A stretch of DNA of 64,000 bases from JAAUTT01 sp963846585 (GCA_963846585.1 CAWJWO010000007.1:248001-312000), one strand, 5' to 3'; shown: positions 27,123 to 36,461, counted from the first letter of the stretch. The notes: generated by a model not told the origin, from the sequence alone. Translations and numbers: made by a program.

Positions 27123-27205
27123 GACGTGAGACGTGGGACGTGAGACTTTAAACGTAGGAGGTGGGATGTGAATTTAGTTATCGGTTGTTAGTTGCTGGTT
27201 CTTAA
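27123..27205. repeat. ACGTGAG and TAGTTGT heptamer arrays
   Basis: ACGTGAG/ACGTGGG units at 27123-27146 (left-arm orientation after the ahcY stop), then GTGGGATGTGA, and a short GTTGTTAGTTG stretch at 27184-27195 just before the sensor-kinase start. Confidence 0.75.
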
Positions 27206-27212
27206 ATGTCTT

Positions 27213-30200
27213 ATGATGTTTAAAAAAATAATATTTATTGGGTTATATTTGTTGTATTCCAATTATATTGTTATCTCGCAAACAGTTAAGTGGCGTAAGG
27301 TCCAATTTACCACTGAATCAGGATTATCAAATAATGAAGTATTAACAATAGCACAAGATTCAATTGGTTACATGTGGTTTGGATCAGTTAACGGGCTTAA
27401 CAGGTTCGATGGCCTTAATTTCAAAATATATTCCAATAGCATAAATGATTCCAATAGCATACCTGATAATTATATTTTTAAAATTATTATTGATTCTGAA
27501 GGACGATTGTTAATTGCTACTGGTAAAGGACTATGTTTATACAACAGATTAGAGGATAATTTTTCCCGTATTAATATCAAAAAGGGTAAAAATACAAATT
27601 CAGGTATTTCAGTTAGTACAGTGCTTGAAGACAAACAAGGGAATTATTGGCTTGGTACCCAAGGGGCAGGTTTAATTAAGCTTTCACATGATTTTCAATT
27701 TATTCACCAATACGGTACAGGTCAAAATGATAATTCCGGGTTATCGAGCAACTATATCTGGAGCCTGTATGAAGACAAATCAGGCACCATTTGGATTAGC
27801 GATCAGGAAGGGAATTTTTATTCGTTAAATTCTGTCAACGGAAAAATAACAAAGAACCCAAGCACACGTTACTCCTCAATAATTGATGATTTTAGTGAAG
27901 ATTCAAAAGGTAATCTGATCGTTTGCACCTTTTCCGGAGTGAAGTTTTATAAACAAAAAAATATATTACGAAATTCGCAAAGTTTAATTGAACTGAATGA
28001 ATTAAAACCAATAAATCAAAATTTAAACAATCAGGGACGGGTGTATCGTTGTTTGTATGGTTTTGACCATAATATCTGGTTCTTGCATTTTAACGGGTTT
28101 TCGGTATTAAATGGCGAAACGCATGGCTTATTGCAATCAAATACTTTAAGCTCTCCTTTCGGTATACCCCCTATTCAAATGTATCGCAAGATCTTATTAC
28201 TGACAAACAGGAAAATGTATGGATTGGTACTTATAACTCAGGTGTTATCTTATTTAATAAGACGTATAAAAACTTCCATGAATCCGGTTTACAATTTAAA
28301 GATATTGACATTACAAGCATATTTGAAGATAGTGAAGGCAATTTATGGATCGGAACACTTAATAAAGGGTTATATTATATTAATAATAAAGGAATTATAA
28401 GCAATTATCCATATGTAAATGCGTCTAAATATGGACAAAAAATACCAACAATTTTTTTCACATATGAAACTGCCGATCATGAGATATTCTTAGGAACTTA
28501 TATAGGGTTATTTTCATATAATAAAACAACCGGCCATTTCAAAAACTATCAATATAATCCGAACAATCCTGCTTGTATAAATCACTATGACATCAGAGAT
28601 ATTATTGAAGATGCAAAAGGCAACCTTTGGATAGCAAGCAATGGTGGTGGTATTAATATACTCAACCGTAAAACCCAAACATTTACACATATTATGAAAA
28701 ATGTGAATTATCCTGATTCCGGAATTGTGGATAATTATTGTTTACATTTTATGAAAGACCGGAAAGGCAATTTATGGATTGGTACTTACAATGGTTTTAC
28801 AAAATATGACATAACAAACCATAGTTTTTATAATTTCAACAATGATAAAAATAAGATATTGAGCCAAAATTGGATTTATGCATTATGCGAAGATTTTAAA
28901 GGGAATATATGGTTAGGTACGGCCAATGGTCTTGACGTTTATAATCCAAAATCGAATTCATTTAAATATTATTTTAAAAAAGACGGGTTACCCGACAATT
29001 TAATATCAGGGCTTCAATGTGATTCAACCGGGAATATATGGATAAGTACATTACAAGGGTTATGTAAATATGACAATGTTAAGGAAAAATTTGTATCGTA
29101 TTCGAAAGCAGATGGATTACATGTTACAGAATATAATGTTAATTGCACATATAAAAATAAAAAAGGAGAACTGTTCTTTGGTGGAAATGGAGGTTATGTA
29201 TATTTTAAACCCAATGAAATACAACAAAATAAGTATGCCCCTAAAGTAATTATAACAAATTTGAAATTGTTTTATAATAATGTTCAGGTTACTAAAGGGA
29301 AAAACTCGATTTTAAAAAATCAAATCAGTGAAACAAAGGAAATTACTTTGTATTACAATCAAAATATAATAACATTCGAATACATTGCCCTTAATTACCT
29401 TAATCCTGAGAAAAACCAATATGCCTATCAATTGGCAGGTTTTGATAATAATTGGTGGAAAGTTGGGTCCAGAAAAGATGTTACATATACAAACCTGAAT
29501 CCGGGTACCTATACATTTCGTGTAAAAGCATCAAACGATGACGGAGAATGGAACAATACCCCAACAGAAATTGTTATTCATATAATACCGCCATTTTGGA
29601 AAACTACATGGTTTATATGTTTATTAATAATAACGGTTATTTTTACTATTTATATATATAACCGTTTGCGCGTAAATACCATAGTGAAACATAATAAAGA
29701 ATTGGAAGATATTGTTATTAATCGAACAGATGAAATTCGTTTACAAAATCAAATACTTGAAAATCAGGCCAATTCGTTGAATGAAACTAATACTTTGTTA
29801 AAAGAAAGACAACAATATATTGAAGATCAATCCCATGAAATAATGGCACAAAGGGATCAGCTTAGCAATCTTAATGCGACAAAAGATAAATTGTTTTCTA
29901 TCCTGGCACATGATTTGCGAAACCCATTTCATATTATTATAGGGTTTTCAGAATTGCTGGTAACAAATTTTCAAAAACTATCAGAAGTTAAAATTAAAAA
30001 TTTTTTAACCGCTATAAATAAATCAGCATTTAGCGGAAATGATTTGCTTGAAAATATATTGGAATGGTCACGTGTGCAAACCGGCCGTATGACGTTTGAA
30101 CCCGAAGAGCAAAATCTTTTAAGGATTTCCAATGAAGTAATCAATTTACTTGAAGGTAAGGCTCAACAAAAGGGAATAACTATTAATCAATTTATTAACT

Positions 30201-30574
30201 CTGATATTTTTGTAATTGCCGATGAAAATATGTTAAAAACAATTTTCAGAAATCTTATTTCCAATGCTATAAAATTTACACCCGATCAGGGACAAATAAC
30301 ATTATCTGCTGAAATATCAGTCGACCCATCATTCATAGAGGTAGCTGTTTCAGATAGCGGAGTGGGCATTGCTGAGTCAACAATAAGTAATCTTTTTGAA
30401 TTACATAAAACTGTAACCACTAAAGGAACTGCACAGGAAACCGGTACCGGCCTGGGATTGATTATATGCAGGGAATTTGTTGAAAAACATAAAGGCAAAA
30501 TTTGGGTAAAGAGCCAGGTAGATAAGGGTTCTTCGTTTTATTTCCTATTACCCAATAAAACAAGCAATCTGTAA
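27213..30574 (+). pseudogene. Two-component-type sensor kinase with beta-propeller sensor, broken by a 1-bp frameshift
   Basis: The gene reads as about 1,120 residues if one C is restored. The N-terminal part (27213 to about 28165) has a signal peptide and reg_prop propeller repeats (ESGLSNNEVLTIAQD, YMWFGSVNGLNRFDG). At the C5 run 28167-28171 the frame shifts by -1; the continuing frame encodes further blades (ENVWIGTYNSG, GNLWIGTLNKG, GNLWIASNGGG) with no stop down to 28694 and beyond. Then come Y_Y_Y domain (about 29330-29580), a TM helix, coiled coil, HisKA (SILAHDLRNPFH) and HATPase (GTGLGLIICREF). No receiver or AraC domain, unlike classic HTCS. It may be a true mutation, phase-variable or a sequencing error. 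Confidence 0.82.
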
Positions 30575-30584
30575 TTTAAAAAGA

Positions 30585-30720
30585 AGAGCCAGGAACCAGG
30601 AACCAAGACAAGAGAATGAGTGATGAGGTTAAAGGAATTAAGATTTATTTAATCAGGATTTCCAAATCTTAAATCTCAATTCTGGAATCTTGAATAACTT
30701 GGTTACTGGTTCCTGGTTCT
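30585..30720. repeat. Inverted heptamer arrays between convergent genes
   Basis: Outer arms AGAGCCAGGAACCAGGAACC (from 30585) and TTGGTTACTGGTTCCTGG (30699 on) are complementary; inner arms contain GAATTAAGATTT and AAATCTTAAATCTC. It fills the space between the sensor kinase and the Rieske-like gene. Confidence 0.88.
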
Positions 30721-30725
30721 ATTTT

Positions 30726-31154
30726 TTAATTCTGAATCAGCAATGTATTACCGTCCAACAAAACAGAATATTGTTTTAAAGGATACTGTGCCTGCCCATG
30801 CAGCACAGAACCATCAATAAGATTGAAAATTGATTTGCATTTAGGGCATTGTCCTTCGAATCCGTTTATTGTAATTGCGCTTGTATCCTTAGGATAATAG
30901 GTACATAAAGCAGAAAAAGCAAGGTAATTAGTGCCGTCTGCAGTATAAAGTATAATACCTTTACCTGCCGCTCCCTGATTTGTACTATTTGGACAAATAA
31001 CAGGCGTACCAACCGGGATTGGATTGCTTATAAGATTAACACTCAGACTAACTGAGACGTTAGGAAAATTTTCCGAAGGCTCCTTTTTACATGTTATACA
31101 TAGGAATATTACAGCACCTGTTATTAAAATTTTAATTATCTTTAAAGTGTACAT
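30726..31154 (-). CDS. Rieske-fold-like lipoprotein lacking the His ligands
   Basis: A 142-residue protein with a signal sequence ending in FLCITCKKEPSE, so probably lipid-anchored. Residues about 50-140 follow the Rieske [2Fe-2S] fold: ALCTYYPKD corresponds to the first cluster loop (normally CTH) and QCPKCKSIFNLIDGSVL followed by GQAQYPLKQY to the second (normally CPCHGS...GPA..PL). Here both His positions are replaced (Tyr and Lys/Cys), leaving three Cys. It may bind a different metal centre or none. No partner oxidase is adjacent. Confidence 0.7.
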   Translation of the reverse strand: MYTLKIIKILITGAVIFLCITCKKEPSENFPNVSVSLSVNLISNPIPVGTPVICPNSTNQGAAGKGIILYTADGTNYLAFSALCTYYPKDTSAITINGFEGQCPKCKSIFNLIDGSVLHGQAQYPLKQYSVLLDGNTLLIQN

Positions 31155-31165
31155 GACCTTATTAA

Positions 31166-31260
31166 ATTACTGATTACTGATTACTGATTACTGATTACTG
31201 ATTACTGATTACTGATTACTGATTATTTATTAATGATATTTGTAATTTGTAATTTGTAAT
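31166..31260. repeat. ATTACTG heptamer array (about 8 copies) and GTAATTT array
   Basis: Near-perfect tandem ATTACTG from 31166 to about 31224, then GTAATTT units at about 31241-31260. It is the most regular array in the window and lies between divergent genes. Confidence 0.93.
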
Positions 31261-31283
31261 CATTTTAAAATACATACAAAGTT

Positions 31284-31493
31284 ATGAAATTAAAAGTTTT
31301 AATAATTGCAACAGGTAGTATTTTTTGCAGTTTATGCTATTCTTCGCCTTTAATATCAACTAACAAATATTTAGAACCCATAACCTTCAAATTGAAAACC
31401 TCAGGAAAAATTCAGGATCAACCATTATACTTTTCTTTTTCAAAAACCTTTTGTAATTTAGGGGGAAATCCAATAATCATCTGTTTTTCATAA
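31284..31493 (+). CDS. Small secreted hypothetical protein
   Basis: A 69-residue frame with a plausible signal peptide (MKLKVLIIATGSIFCSLCYS then S). The mature part has no recognisable motif. It starts with ATG after the ATTACTG array and is followed by a rho-independent terminator, so it could be a short monocistronic gene. Without homologues it may also be spurious; no codon-level evidence decides it. Confidence 0.4.
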   Translation: MKLKVLIIATGSIFCSLCYSSPLISTNKYLEPITFKLKTSGKIQDQPLYFSFSKTFCNLGGNPIIICFS

Positions 31494-31571
31494 TAGCTTA
31501 ACATTGATGTAGTTGTATGTGTTATAACTTATCAGATAGAAAATATTTCTAAATTAAATAAATTGCTTCGG

Positions 31572-31608
31572 AAAAAGGGTTCCGGGCAATCGGGATTCTT
31601 TTTTGTTT
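31572..31608 (+). terminator. Rho-independent terminator upstream of greA
   Basis: AAAAAGGGTTCCG (31572-31584), loop GGCAAT, CGGGATTCTTTTT (31591-31603): a 13-bp stem including G-U pairs, flanked by A-run and T-run so usable on either strand. It ends transcription of the small upstream frame or acts in the greA leader, 34 bp before the greA start. Confidence 0.7.
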
Positions 31609-31625
31609 TATTATGGTTTAATCTT

Positions 31626-31630
31626 GGAGG
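31626..31630 (+). promoter_or_regulatory. Shine-Dalgarno sequence deciding the greA start
   Basis: GGAGG seven bases before ATG at 31638. Such a sequence is rare in this window and supports 31638 over the upstream in-frame start at 31563, which would translate the terminator. Confidence 0.7.
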
Positions 31631-31637
31631 GATTAAT

Positions 31638-32108
31638 ATGGCTATTTCTTATTTAACTGAAGAAGGTCTTCAAAAACTAAAATCAGAAATTGATCAACTC
31701 ACAAATATTGAGAGGCCGAGTATTTCGCGTCAAATTGCTGAAGCCCGCGATAAAGGTGATTTATCAGAAAATGCTGAATATGATGCCGCTAAAGAGGCTC
31801 AGGGAATGCTCGAAGCACGGATTGCTAAACTTGAAAATATTCTTGCAAATTCAAGAATTATTGATGAGTCGAGAATTGGCATCTCTAAAGTTCAAATTCT
31901 TAATCGTGTAAAAATTAAAAATCTAAAGACCAACGATATACTGGAATATATATTAGTTGCTGAACAGGAAGCAAACCTGAAAGAAGGCAAACTTTCTGTT
32001 AACACACCAATTGCAAAAGGACTGATTGGTAAAAAACGTGGCGATGTTGTTGAAATAAATGTTCCTTCCGGAAAAATGTCATTCGAAATAATGGACATCT
32101 CCAGATAG
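31638..32108 (+). CDS. greA: Transcription elongation factor GreA
   Basis: A 156-residue cleavage factor that rescues backtracked RNA polymerase. It begins MAISYLTEEGLQKLKSEID; the N-terminal coiled coil carries the conserved acidic tip segment DKGDLSENAEYDAAKEAQGM, and the C-terminal FKBP-like domain contains NTPIAKGLIGKKRGDVVEI and ends VPSGKMSFEIMDI. Length fits the family from this start. The TAG stop runs directly into an AGCCAAG heptamer array. Confidence 0.95.
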   Translation: MAISYLTEEGLQKLKSEIDQLTNIERPSISRQIAEARDKGDLSENAEYDAAKEAQGMLEARIAKLENILANSRIIDESRIGISKVQILNRVKIKNLKTNDILEYILVAEQEANLKEGKLSVNTPIAKGLIGKKRGDVVEINVPSGKMSFEIMDISR

Positions 32109-32420
32109 AGCCAAGAGCCAAGAGCCAGGAGCCAGGAGCCAAAACAAAAGGCAGAGGACAGAGGACAGAAGGTAGAAGGCAGAAAAAAGATAAAAGAAAA
32201 AAGAAGAAAGAATTTGAAAATGAATACTAAAAAATTATATACAAATCAAAAAAAATGTTCCACGTCCTCCCATGTACTTTTTGCACGTCCTTCCATGTCC
32301 ATTTTAACGCCACATAGTCTTGGTTCCTGGCTCTTGGTTCTTGGTTCTAATACTAATAATTACTTACTATGCACTACGCACTATGTACTAAGCACTATTT
32401 ACTAAGCACTAAGCACTATA
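32107..32420. repeat. Longest mixed heptamer-array block (AGCCAAG, GACAGAG, CACGTCC, TTCTTGG, AGCACTA)
   Basis: The 315-bp gap between greA and the HIT gene is almost all array. Left: AGCCAAG/AGCCAGG heptamers 32107-32141, GACAGAG/GGCAGAA heptamers about 32148-32182, AGATAAA type about 32188-32200. Right: CACGTCC/CATGTCC units about 32258-32300, TTCTTGG/TTCCTGG units 32318-32348, and AGCACTA heptamers 32366-32418. Left and right AGCCAAG/TTGGCTC families are complementary. No gene seen. Confidence 0.9.
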
Positions 32421-32423
32421 CCT

Positions 32424-32822
32424 ATGGCATCAATTTTCACTAAAATTATCAATGGAGAAATTCCTTCTTACAAAATTGCAGAGGATAATAATTATTATGC
32501 CTTTCTCGATATAAATCCACTAACTAAAGGACATACACTTGTAATTCCCAAAAAGGAAGTTGATTATATATTTGATCTTGATGATCATACTCTTGGAGGG
32601 CTTTTAATATTTGCTAAAAAAGTCGCTGAAGCCATGGAAGAGGTTATCCCATGCAAACGAATCGGAATAGCTGTACTTGGACTTGAAGTTCCTCATGTTC
32701 ACATACATCTTGTACCAATTAATGGAGCCTTCGATATAGATTTTTCCCGACCCAAACTAAAACTTACCGCTGAAGAATTTATTAGTATTGCCAATAAAAT
32801 AATCGAAGCATACAGGAATTGA
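32424..32822 (+). CDS. HIT (histidine triad) family protein
   Basis: A 132-residue nucleotide-binding hydrolase of the HINT/PKCI group. The triad HVHIHLVP is present near residue 93, and the N-terminal IFTKIINGEIPSYKIAEDNN and DINPLTKGHTLVIPK segments are standard. Members hydrolyse nucleoside phosphoramidates and aminoacyl-adenylates. Full length. It follows greA by 315 bp of repeat, as is common for greA-HIT neighbours in Bacteroidota (recollection, not proven here). Confidence 0.92.
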   Translation: MASIFTKIINGEIPSYKIAEDNNYYAFLDINPLTKGHTLVIPKKEVDYIFDLDDHTLGGLLIFAKKVAEAMEEVIPCKRIGIAVLGLEVPHVHIHLVPINGAFDIDFSRPKLKLTAEEFISIANKIIEAYRN

Positions 32823-32829
32823 GATTGCC

Positions 32830-32940
32830 GATTAACAAATGGATTTGAGATTCTAGATTCTGGATTTGAGATTTAAGATTTGGATATTTTGTTCCAACAA
32901 ATCTTAAATCTATAATCTAAATTCTTAAATCTCAAATCAT
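32830..32940. repeat. GATTTGA / AAATCTC inverted heptamer arrays between convergent genes
   Basis: Left arm GATTCTA, GATTCTG, GATTTGA, GATTTAA, GATTTGG (32847-32882); right arm AATCTTA, AATCTAT, AATCTAA, ATTCTTA, AATCTCA (about 32901-32938). The arms could pair over more than 30 bp as an imperfect hairpin and could act as a two-way terminator between HIT and ruvC. Confidence 0.9.
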
Positions 32941-33483
32941 TTTACCGGGGTTCTTATTAATAAAATCCTTCCAGCTGTTAACCTGTTTACCTGTTGAAAC
33001 AGAATTTTTCTGGTAGAAGTGACAAATAGCCACTGCCAAACCATCAGTTGCATCAAGGTTTTTTGGTATGTCAATAATCCCTAACATCTGCTGAAGGATC
33101 AATGCTACCTGTACCTTTGATGCATTACCCTGACCGGTGATTGCAAGTTTAATTTTTAAAGGAGCATATTCAAATATTGGAATGCATCGGGATAACCCTG
33201 CCGCTATTGCAGTACCCTGAGCTCGTCCCAGTTTCAACATAGATTGAACATTTTTGCCATAAAATTGAGATTCTATTGCCAGTTCATCCGGATGATACTC
33301 ATCAATGAGTGAAATTGTACGATCGTAAATAGTTTTAAGCTTTACGAAATGATCGTTTAATTTATGAAGTTCCAGCACTCCTAAAACAATCATTTCAGGG
33401 TTATTCCCCTTTGCACGGATAATTCCATAACCCATAATTGTTGTTCCGGGATCAATGCCCAAAATAATTCTCTCTTTTCCCAC
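32932..33483 (-). CDS. ruvC: Crossover junction endodeoxyribonuclease RuvC
   Basis: A 183-residue Holliday-junction resolvase. Acidic catalytic residues are in place: D in LGIDPGTTIMGYG, E in LAIESQFYGKN, and D in LDATDGLAVAICHFYQ with the following His. The segment GKNVQSMLKLGRAQGTAIAA is diagnostic. Length is normal. RuvA and RuvB are not nearby. Confidence 0.95.
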   Translation of the reverse strand: MGKERIILGIDPGTTIMGYGIIRAKGNNPEMIVLGVLELHKLNDHFVKLKTIYDRTISLIDEYHPDELAIESQFYGKNVQSMLKLGRAQGTAIAAGLSRCIPIFEYAPLKIKLAITGQGNASKVQVALILQQMLGIIDIPKNLDATDGLAVAICHFYQKNSVSTGKQVNSWKDFINKNPGKMI

Positions 33484-33527
33484 TTATAATAGTAGCTTGT
33501 TTTGCGAATTTCGAATTAAAATATTTT

Positions 33528-33645
33528 ACCACAAAGGTCACAAAGGTCGTCACAAAGTCACTCAAAGGAATAAATACCGATAAAAAACTATATATTTTCC
33601 TTTGTGTACCTTAGTGTAGTACTTCGTGTACCTTTGTGGTTAAAC
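33528..33645. repeat. ACCACAAAGG / CCTTTGTGG inverted repeat
   Basis: ACCACAAAGGTCACAAAGGT with further CACAAAG units on the left (33529-33567) and TTTCCTTTGTGTACCTT ... GTACCTTTGTGGT on the right (33596-33641). Same design as the other blocks but 9-bp units; this sequence type also occurs between genes of unrelated bacteria. Confidence 0.85.
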
Positions 33646-33663
33646 TTATATAGTTTTCAACAA

Positions 33664-34938
33664 TTAATCAATTAAATCAAATTTTGTATATGGAATCAAG
33701 ACTTCGGGTATTTTAATTCCGGAAAAACATTGATTGTTTTCCAGGATAGCTGCAACTATTCTTGGTAAAGCAAGGGCACTGCCATTTAATGTATGCAACA
33801 AATTTATCTTTTTATCGCTTTCGTCACGATAACGCAGTTTTAGCCTGTTAGCCTGAAATGATTCGAAGTTTGAAACTGAACTCACTTCCAGCCATCTATC
33901 CTGAGCTGCAGAATAAACTTCAAAATCGTAAGTTAACGCAGATGAAAAACTCATATCTCCTCCACAAAGCTTAATTATCCTATATGGAAGTTCAAGTTTT
34001 TGAACAAGGCTTTCAACGTAAGATACCATCTCTTCTAAAGTATCGTATGATTTTGAGGGATGTTGAACCTGTACGATTTCAACTTTATCAAATTGATGCA
34101 ACCTGTTTAAGCCCCTGACATCTTTACCGTAAGAACCGGCTTCGCGCCGGAAACAAGGAGTGTAAGCCATAGCCTTAACAGGTAAATCGGAAGGAATAAG
34201 TATTGAATTTCGAAATATATTAGTAACTGGTACTTCCGCCGTTGGTATAAGAAAATAATTATCAATTGTAACATGGTACATCTGACCCTCTTTGTCCGGA
34301 AGTTGTCCCGTCCCATATCCTGAATCTTCGTTTACCATTAAAGGCGGCATATATTCTTTATATCCTGCCTGTGTACCCTGCTCCAGAAAAAAATTAATCA
34401 GTGCCCGTTGAAGTTTTGCTCCTTTGCCCATATATACCGGGAAACCGGCACCAGTGATTTTATTTCCCAGTTCAAAGTCAATAATATCATATTTTTTTGC
34501 CAAATCCCAATGAGGTAAAGCATCTGATTTTAGTGCCGGCTTTATCCCTCCTTCTCTAACCTGCACATTATCTTCCATGCCATTACCTGTTGGAACAGAG
34601 ACATGTGGCAAGTTAGGTACCTGATACAAAAGAATTTTTATTTCGCTTTCAGTAAACTCAAGTTCAGAACTTAATTGCCCTGATTCTTCCTTTAATCGTG
34701 CAGTTTTTGTCTTTGCCTGTTTGATTTCAATATCGTTGCCATTCTTTATCAAAATACCTATATGTTTAGATATAGCATTTAATTCAGCAAGAATTTTATC
34801 ATTGTTGTTTTGAAACTGCCGGCGTTTATTGTCAAGTTCCAGTATTCTTTCGATTATCTCCTTCCCCTTAAACCGCTTTATGGCAAGCCGGTCAATAACA
34901 TAGTCCTTATTTTCTTCTATAAATTTTACTGAAAGCAT
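33664..34938 (-). CDS. serS: Seryl-tRNA synthetase
   Basis: A 424-residue class II synthetase. N-terminal tRNA-binding coiled coil (about 30-105) is followed by motif 2 FRREAGSYGKDVRGLNRLHQ and motif 3 NGSALALPRIVAAILENNQ. It starts MLSVKFIEENKDYVIDRLA at 34938; the open frame extends to 34977 but the extra 13 residues fall in the terminator region of the upstream rpmA. Charges tRNA-Ser and tRNA-Sec. Confidence 0.95.
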   Translation of the reverse strand: MLSVKFIEENKDYVIDRLAIKRFKGKEIIERILELDNKRRQFQNNNDKILAELNAISKHIGILIKNGNDIEIKQAKTKTARLKEESGQLSSELEFTESEIKILLYQVPNLPHVSVPTGNGMEDNVQVREGGIKPALKSDALPHWDLAKKYDIIDFELGNKITGAGFPVYMGKGAKLQRALINFFLEQGTQAGYKEYMPPLMVNEDSGYGTGQLPDKEGQMYHVTIDNYFLIPTAEVPVTNIFRNSILIPSDLPVKAMAYTPCFRREAGSYGKDVRGLNRLHQFDKVEIVQVQHPSKSYDTLEEMVSYVESLVQKLELPYRIIKLCGGDMSFSSALTYDFEVYSAAQDRWLEVSSVSNFESFQANRLKLRYRDESDKKINLLHTLNGSALALPRIVAAILENNQCFSGIKIPEVLIPYTKFDLID

Positions 34939-34979
34939 ATTATTATTATAAATTAGAGGCTTATAACCGGCGTACACAA

Positions 34980-35033
34980 AAATTAAAATCTCCTGAACAA
35001 TTTACCATATAAAAATAGTAAAAGTACAGGAGA
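34980..35033 (-). terminator. Terminator after rplU-rpmA
   Basis: On the minus strand TCTCCTG (from 35033) pairs with CAGGAGA (ending 34989), with an inner TTTAC/GTAAA stem; the stem is followed by TTTTAATTTTTG. It should end most ribosomal-protein transcripts before serS. Confidence 0.65.
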
Positions 35034-35054
35034 CCCCAATGTAATTAATATTCG

Positions 35055-35315
35055 CTATTCACTTAAAGGAACAACCGAAACGTATGATTTGTTATTTGCT
35101 TTTTTCTTAAATTCAACTTTCCCGTCAGTCAGTGCAAATAAGGTATGATCTCTTCCAATGCCAACATTTAATCCCGGAAAGTGAACTGTTCCCCTTTGGC
35201 GAATAAGGATATTTCCGGCTTTAGCTATCTCCCCACCAAACAACTTAACTCCAAGCCGTTTGCTTTCTGATTCTCTACCGTTACGGGAACTGCCTGCTCC
35301 TTTTTTATGTGCCAT
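35055..35315 (-). CDS. rpmA: 50S ribosomal protein L27
   Basis: An 86-residue ribosomal protein whose N-terminus MAHKKGAGSSRNGRESESKR reaches towards the peptidyl-transferase centre, followed by LGVKLFGGE and IRQRGTVHFPGLNVGIGRDHTL in family form. It lies 30 bp downstream of rplU, forming the usual L21-L27 operon, and is followed by a terminator. Confidence 0.97.
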   Translation of the reverse strand: MAHKKGAGSSRNGRESESKRLGVKLFGGEIAKAGNILIRQRGTVHFPGLNVGIGRDHTLFALTDGKVEFKKKANNKSYVSVVPLSE

Positions 35316-35345
35316 TTTTGAATTAGTTTAATATTGCATTAAAAA

Positions 35346-35657
35346 TTATGCCTTAATTTCACCTACCTGAATTTGTGTTAGATCCTGTCGATGACCATTT
35401 AGTTTTTGGTAACCTTTTCTCCTGTTTTTCTTAAATACCAAAACTTTATCGGCACGGACGTGAGCAATAACCTTTGCGGAAATAGATGCCCCGGAAATAA
35501 CAGGCGAACCTACTTTTACCTGGCCATCATCGTCAACGAGCAAAACCTTATCAAATGATATGTCCGTCCCCTCTTTCTCCTTCAAACGGTGTACAAATAT
35601 CTTTTTATCTTTCTCAACCTTAAATTGCTGTCCTGCTATATCAATAATTGCGTACAT
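35346..35657 (-). CDS. rplU: 50S ribosomal protein L21
   Basis: A 103-residue 23S rRNA-binding protein; MYAIIDIAGQQFKVEKDKKI and the C-terminal KVLVFKKNRRKGYQKLNGHR are diagnostic. First gene of the rplU-rpmA operon, driven by a consensus Bacteroidota promoter 35-65 bp upstream. Confidence 0.97.
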   Translation of the reverse strand: MYAIIDIAGQQFKVEKDKKIFVHRLKEKEGTDISFDKVLLVDDDGQVKVGSPVISGASISAKVIAHVRADKVLVFKKNRRKGYQKLNGHRQDLTQIQVGEIKA

Positions 35658-35691
35658 TATTCTATTATTTCTGTTATTTCCAATTGGACTG

Positions 35692-35722
35692 CAAAAATAT
35701 AAAACTTTAATTCAACTACAAA
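35692..35722 (-). promoter_or_regulatory. Bacteroidota sigma-ABfr-type promoter for rplU-rpmA
   Basis: On the minus strand TTTG (35722-35719), exactly 19 bases, then TATTTTTG (35699-35692), an exact match to the TTTG-N19-TAnnTTTG consensus of the Bacteroidota primary sigma factor. Transcription would start about 35685, some 28 bases before the rplU start codon. Confidence 0.75.
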
Positions 35723-35756
35723 TAATTTAACGTGAAATTTATATGATACCATATTT

Positions 35757-35787
35757 CGTGAAAGTTTTACCGATTTAGTTATATTTG
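35757..35787 (+). promoter_or_regulatory. Possible promoter for the BFN-nupC operon
   Basis: TATATTTG at 35780-35787 matches the -7 consensus TAnnTTTG. The -33 element 19 bases upstream reads CGTG, keeping only TG of TTTG, so this is a weaker candidate. Confidence 0.4.
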
Positions 35788-35852
35788 TGATCCGAATAAT
35801 TTTTAGATTAAATTATTAAAAACATAACTAACATTTTAAAGGTTATTTTAGC

Positions 35853-36461
35853 GTGAATAAAATCAGGTTAAATGTTTTAGGTATATCATACAGTCAAACA
35901 CAATCAGGTGCTTATGCACTGGTTTTAAGTGAAGAAAACGGACAGCGCAGAGTACCTATTATTGTTGGTGGATTTGAAGCCCAGGCAATTGCAATTCAAC
36001 TTGAAGGGCTAAAACCACCCCGGCCCCTTACACATGATCTGTTTGTAAATTTTTCCCAATCATTCAAAATAAACCTTATTGAAGTAAATATATATAAACT
36101 GGAAGAAGGCGTATTTTTTTCCAAATTAATCTGCGATAACGGACAATCAAGGATTTCGATAGATGCCCGTACATCCGATGCTATTGCTTTGGCCTTGAGG
36201 TTTAAATGCCCTATTTATACTACTGAAGAAATATTATCTCATGCAGGTATAATTATAGATTTTGAAAATGAAGCCCGTCCCAGAAAAGCTGAAACTGAAG
36301 ATATTAAATCCGAGATACCTGTATCTGAGAATGAAGAATTAAAAGATCTTGATAAAGAAGAATTGCTCAATTTACTTGAAGAAGCTATTCATAAGGAAAA
36401 TTATGAAAGAGCCTCAATAATAAGGGATGAGATTAATCGTAAATACCCTGATAATGAATAA
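35853..36461 (+). CDS. Bifunctional nuclease (BFN/DUF151) family protein with UVR motif
   Basis: A 202-residue protein. Residues 1-135 form the DUF151 domain (LNVLGISYSQTQSGAYALVL, RRVPIIVGGFEAQAIAIQLE, DARTSDAIALALRFKCPI), and residues about 165-200 form a UVR motif (LLNLLEEAIHKENYERASII). DUF151 proteins of plants have RNase and DNase activity; bacterial roles are unclear. Start codon is GTG. Its stop overlaps the start of the transporter gene (ATGAATAA), implying translational coupling. Confidence 0.88.
   Translation: MNKIRLNVLGISYSQTQSGAYALVLSEENGQRRVPIIVGGFEAQAIAIQLEGLKPPRPLTHDLFVNFSQSFKINLIEVNIYKLEEGVFFSKLICDNGQSRISIDARTSDAIALALRFKCPIYTTEEILSHAGIIIDFENEARPRKAETEDIKSEIPVSENEELKDLDKEELLNLLEEAIHKENYERASIIRDEINRKYPDNE

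Noticed and set aside
27192..28400. Two separate genes (propeller protein and sensor kinase) instead of one
   Set aside because: The bridging frame between them is open and encodes further propeller blades, and one missing base explains the split.
31166..31224. Regular tandem ATTACTG array considered as a CRISPR
   Set aside because: Repeat units are 7 bp with no spacers and no cas genes nearby; it is a simple tandem array.
31563..31637. Longer GreA with 25 additional N-terminal residues
   Set aside because: That stretch is the terminator hairpin and T-run; a GGAGG ribosome binding site supports the start at 31638.
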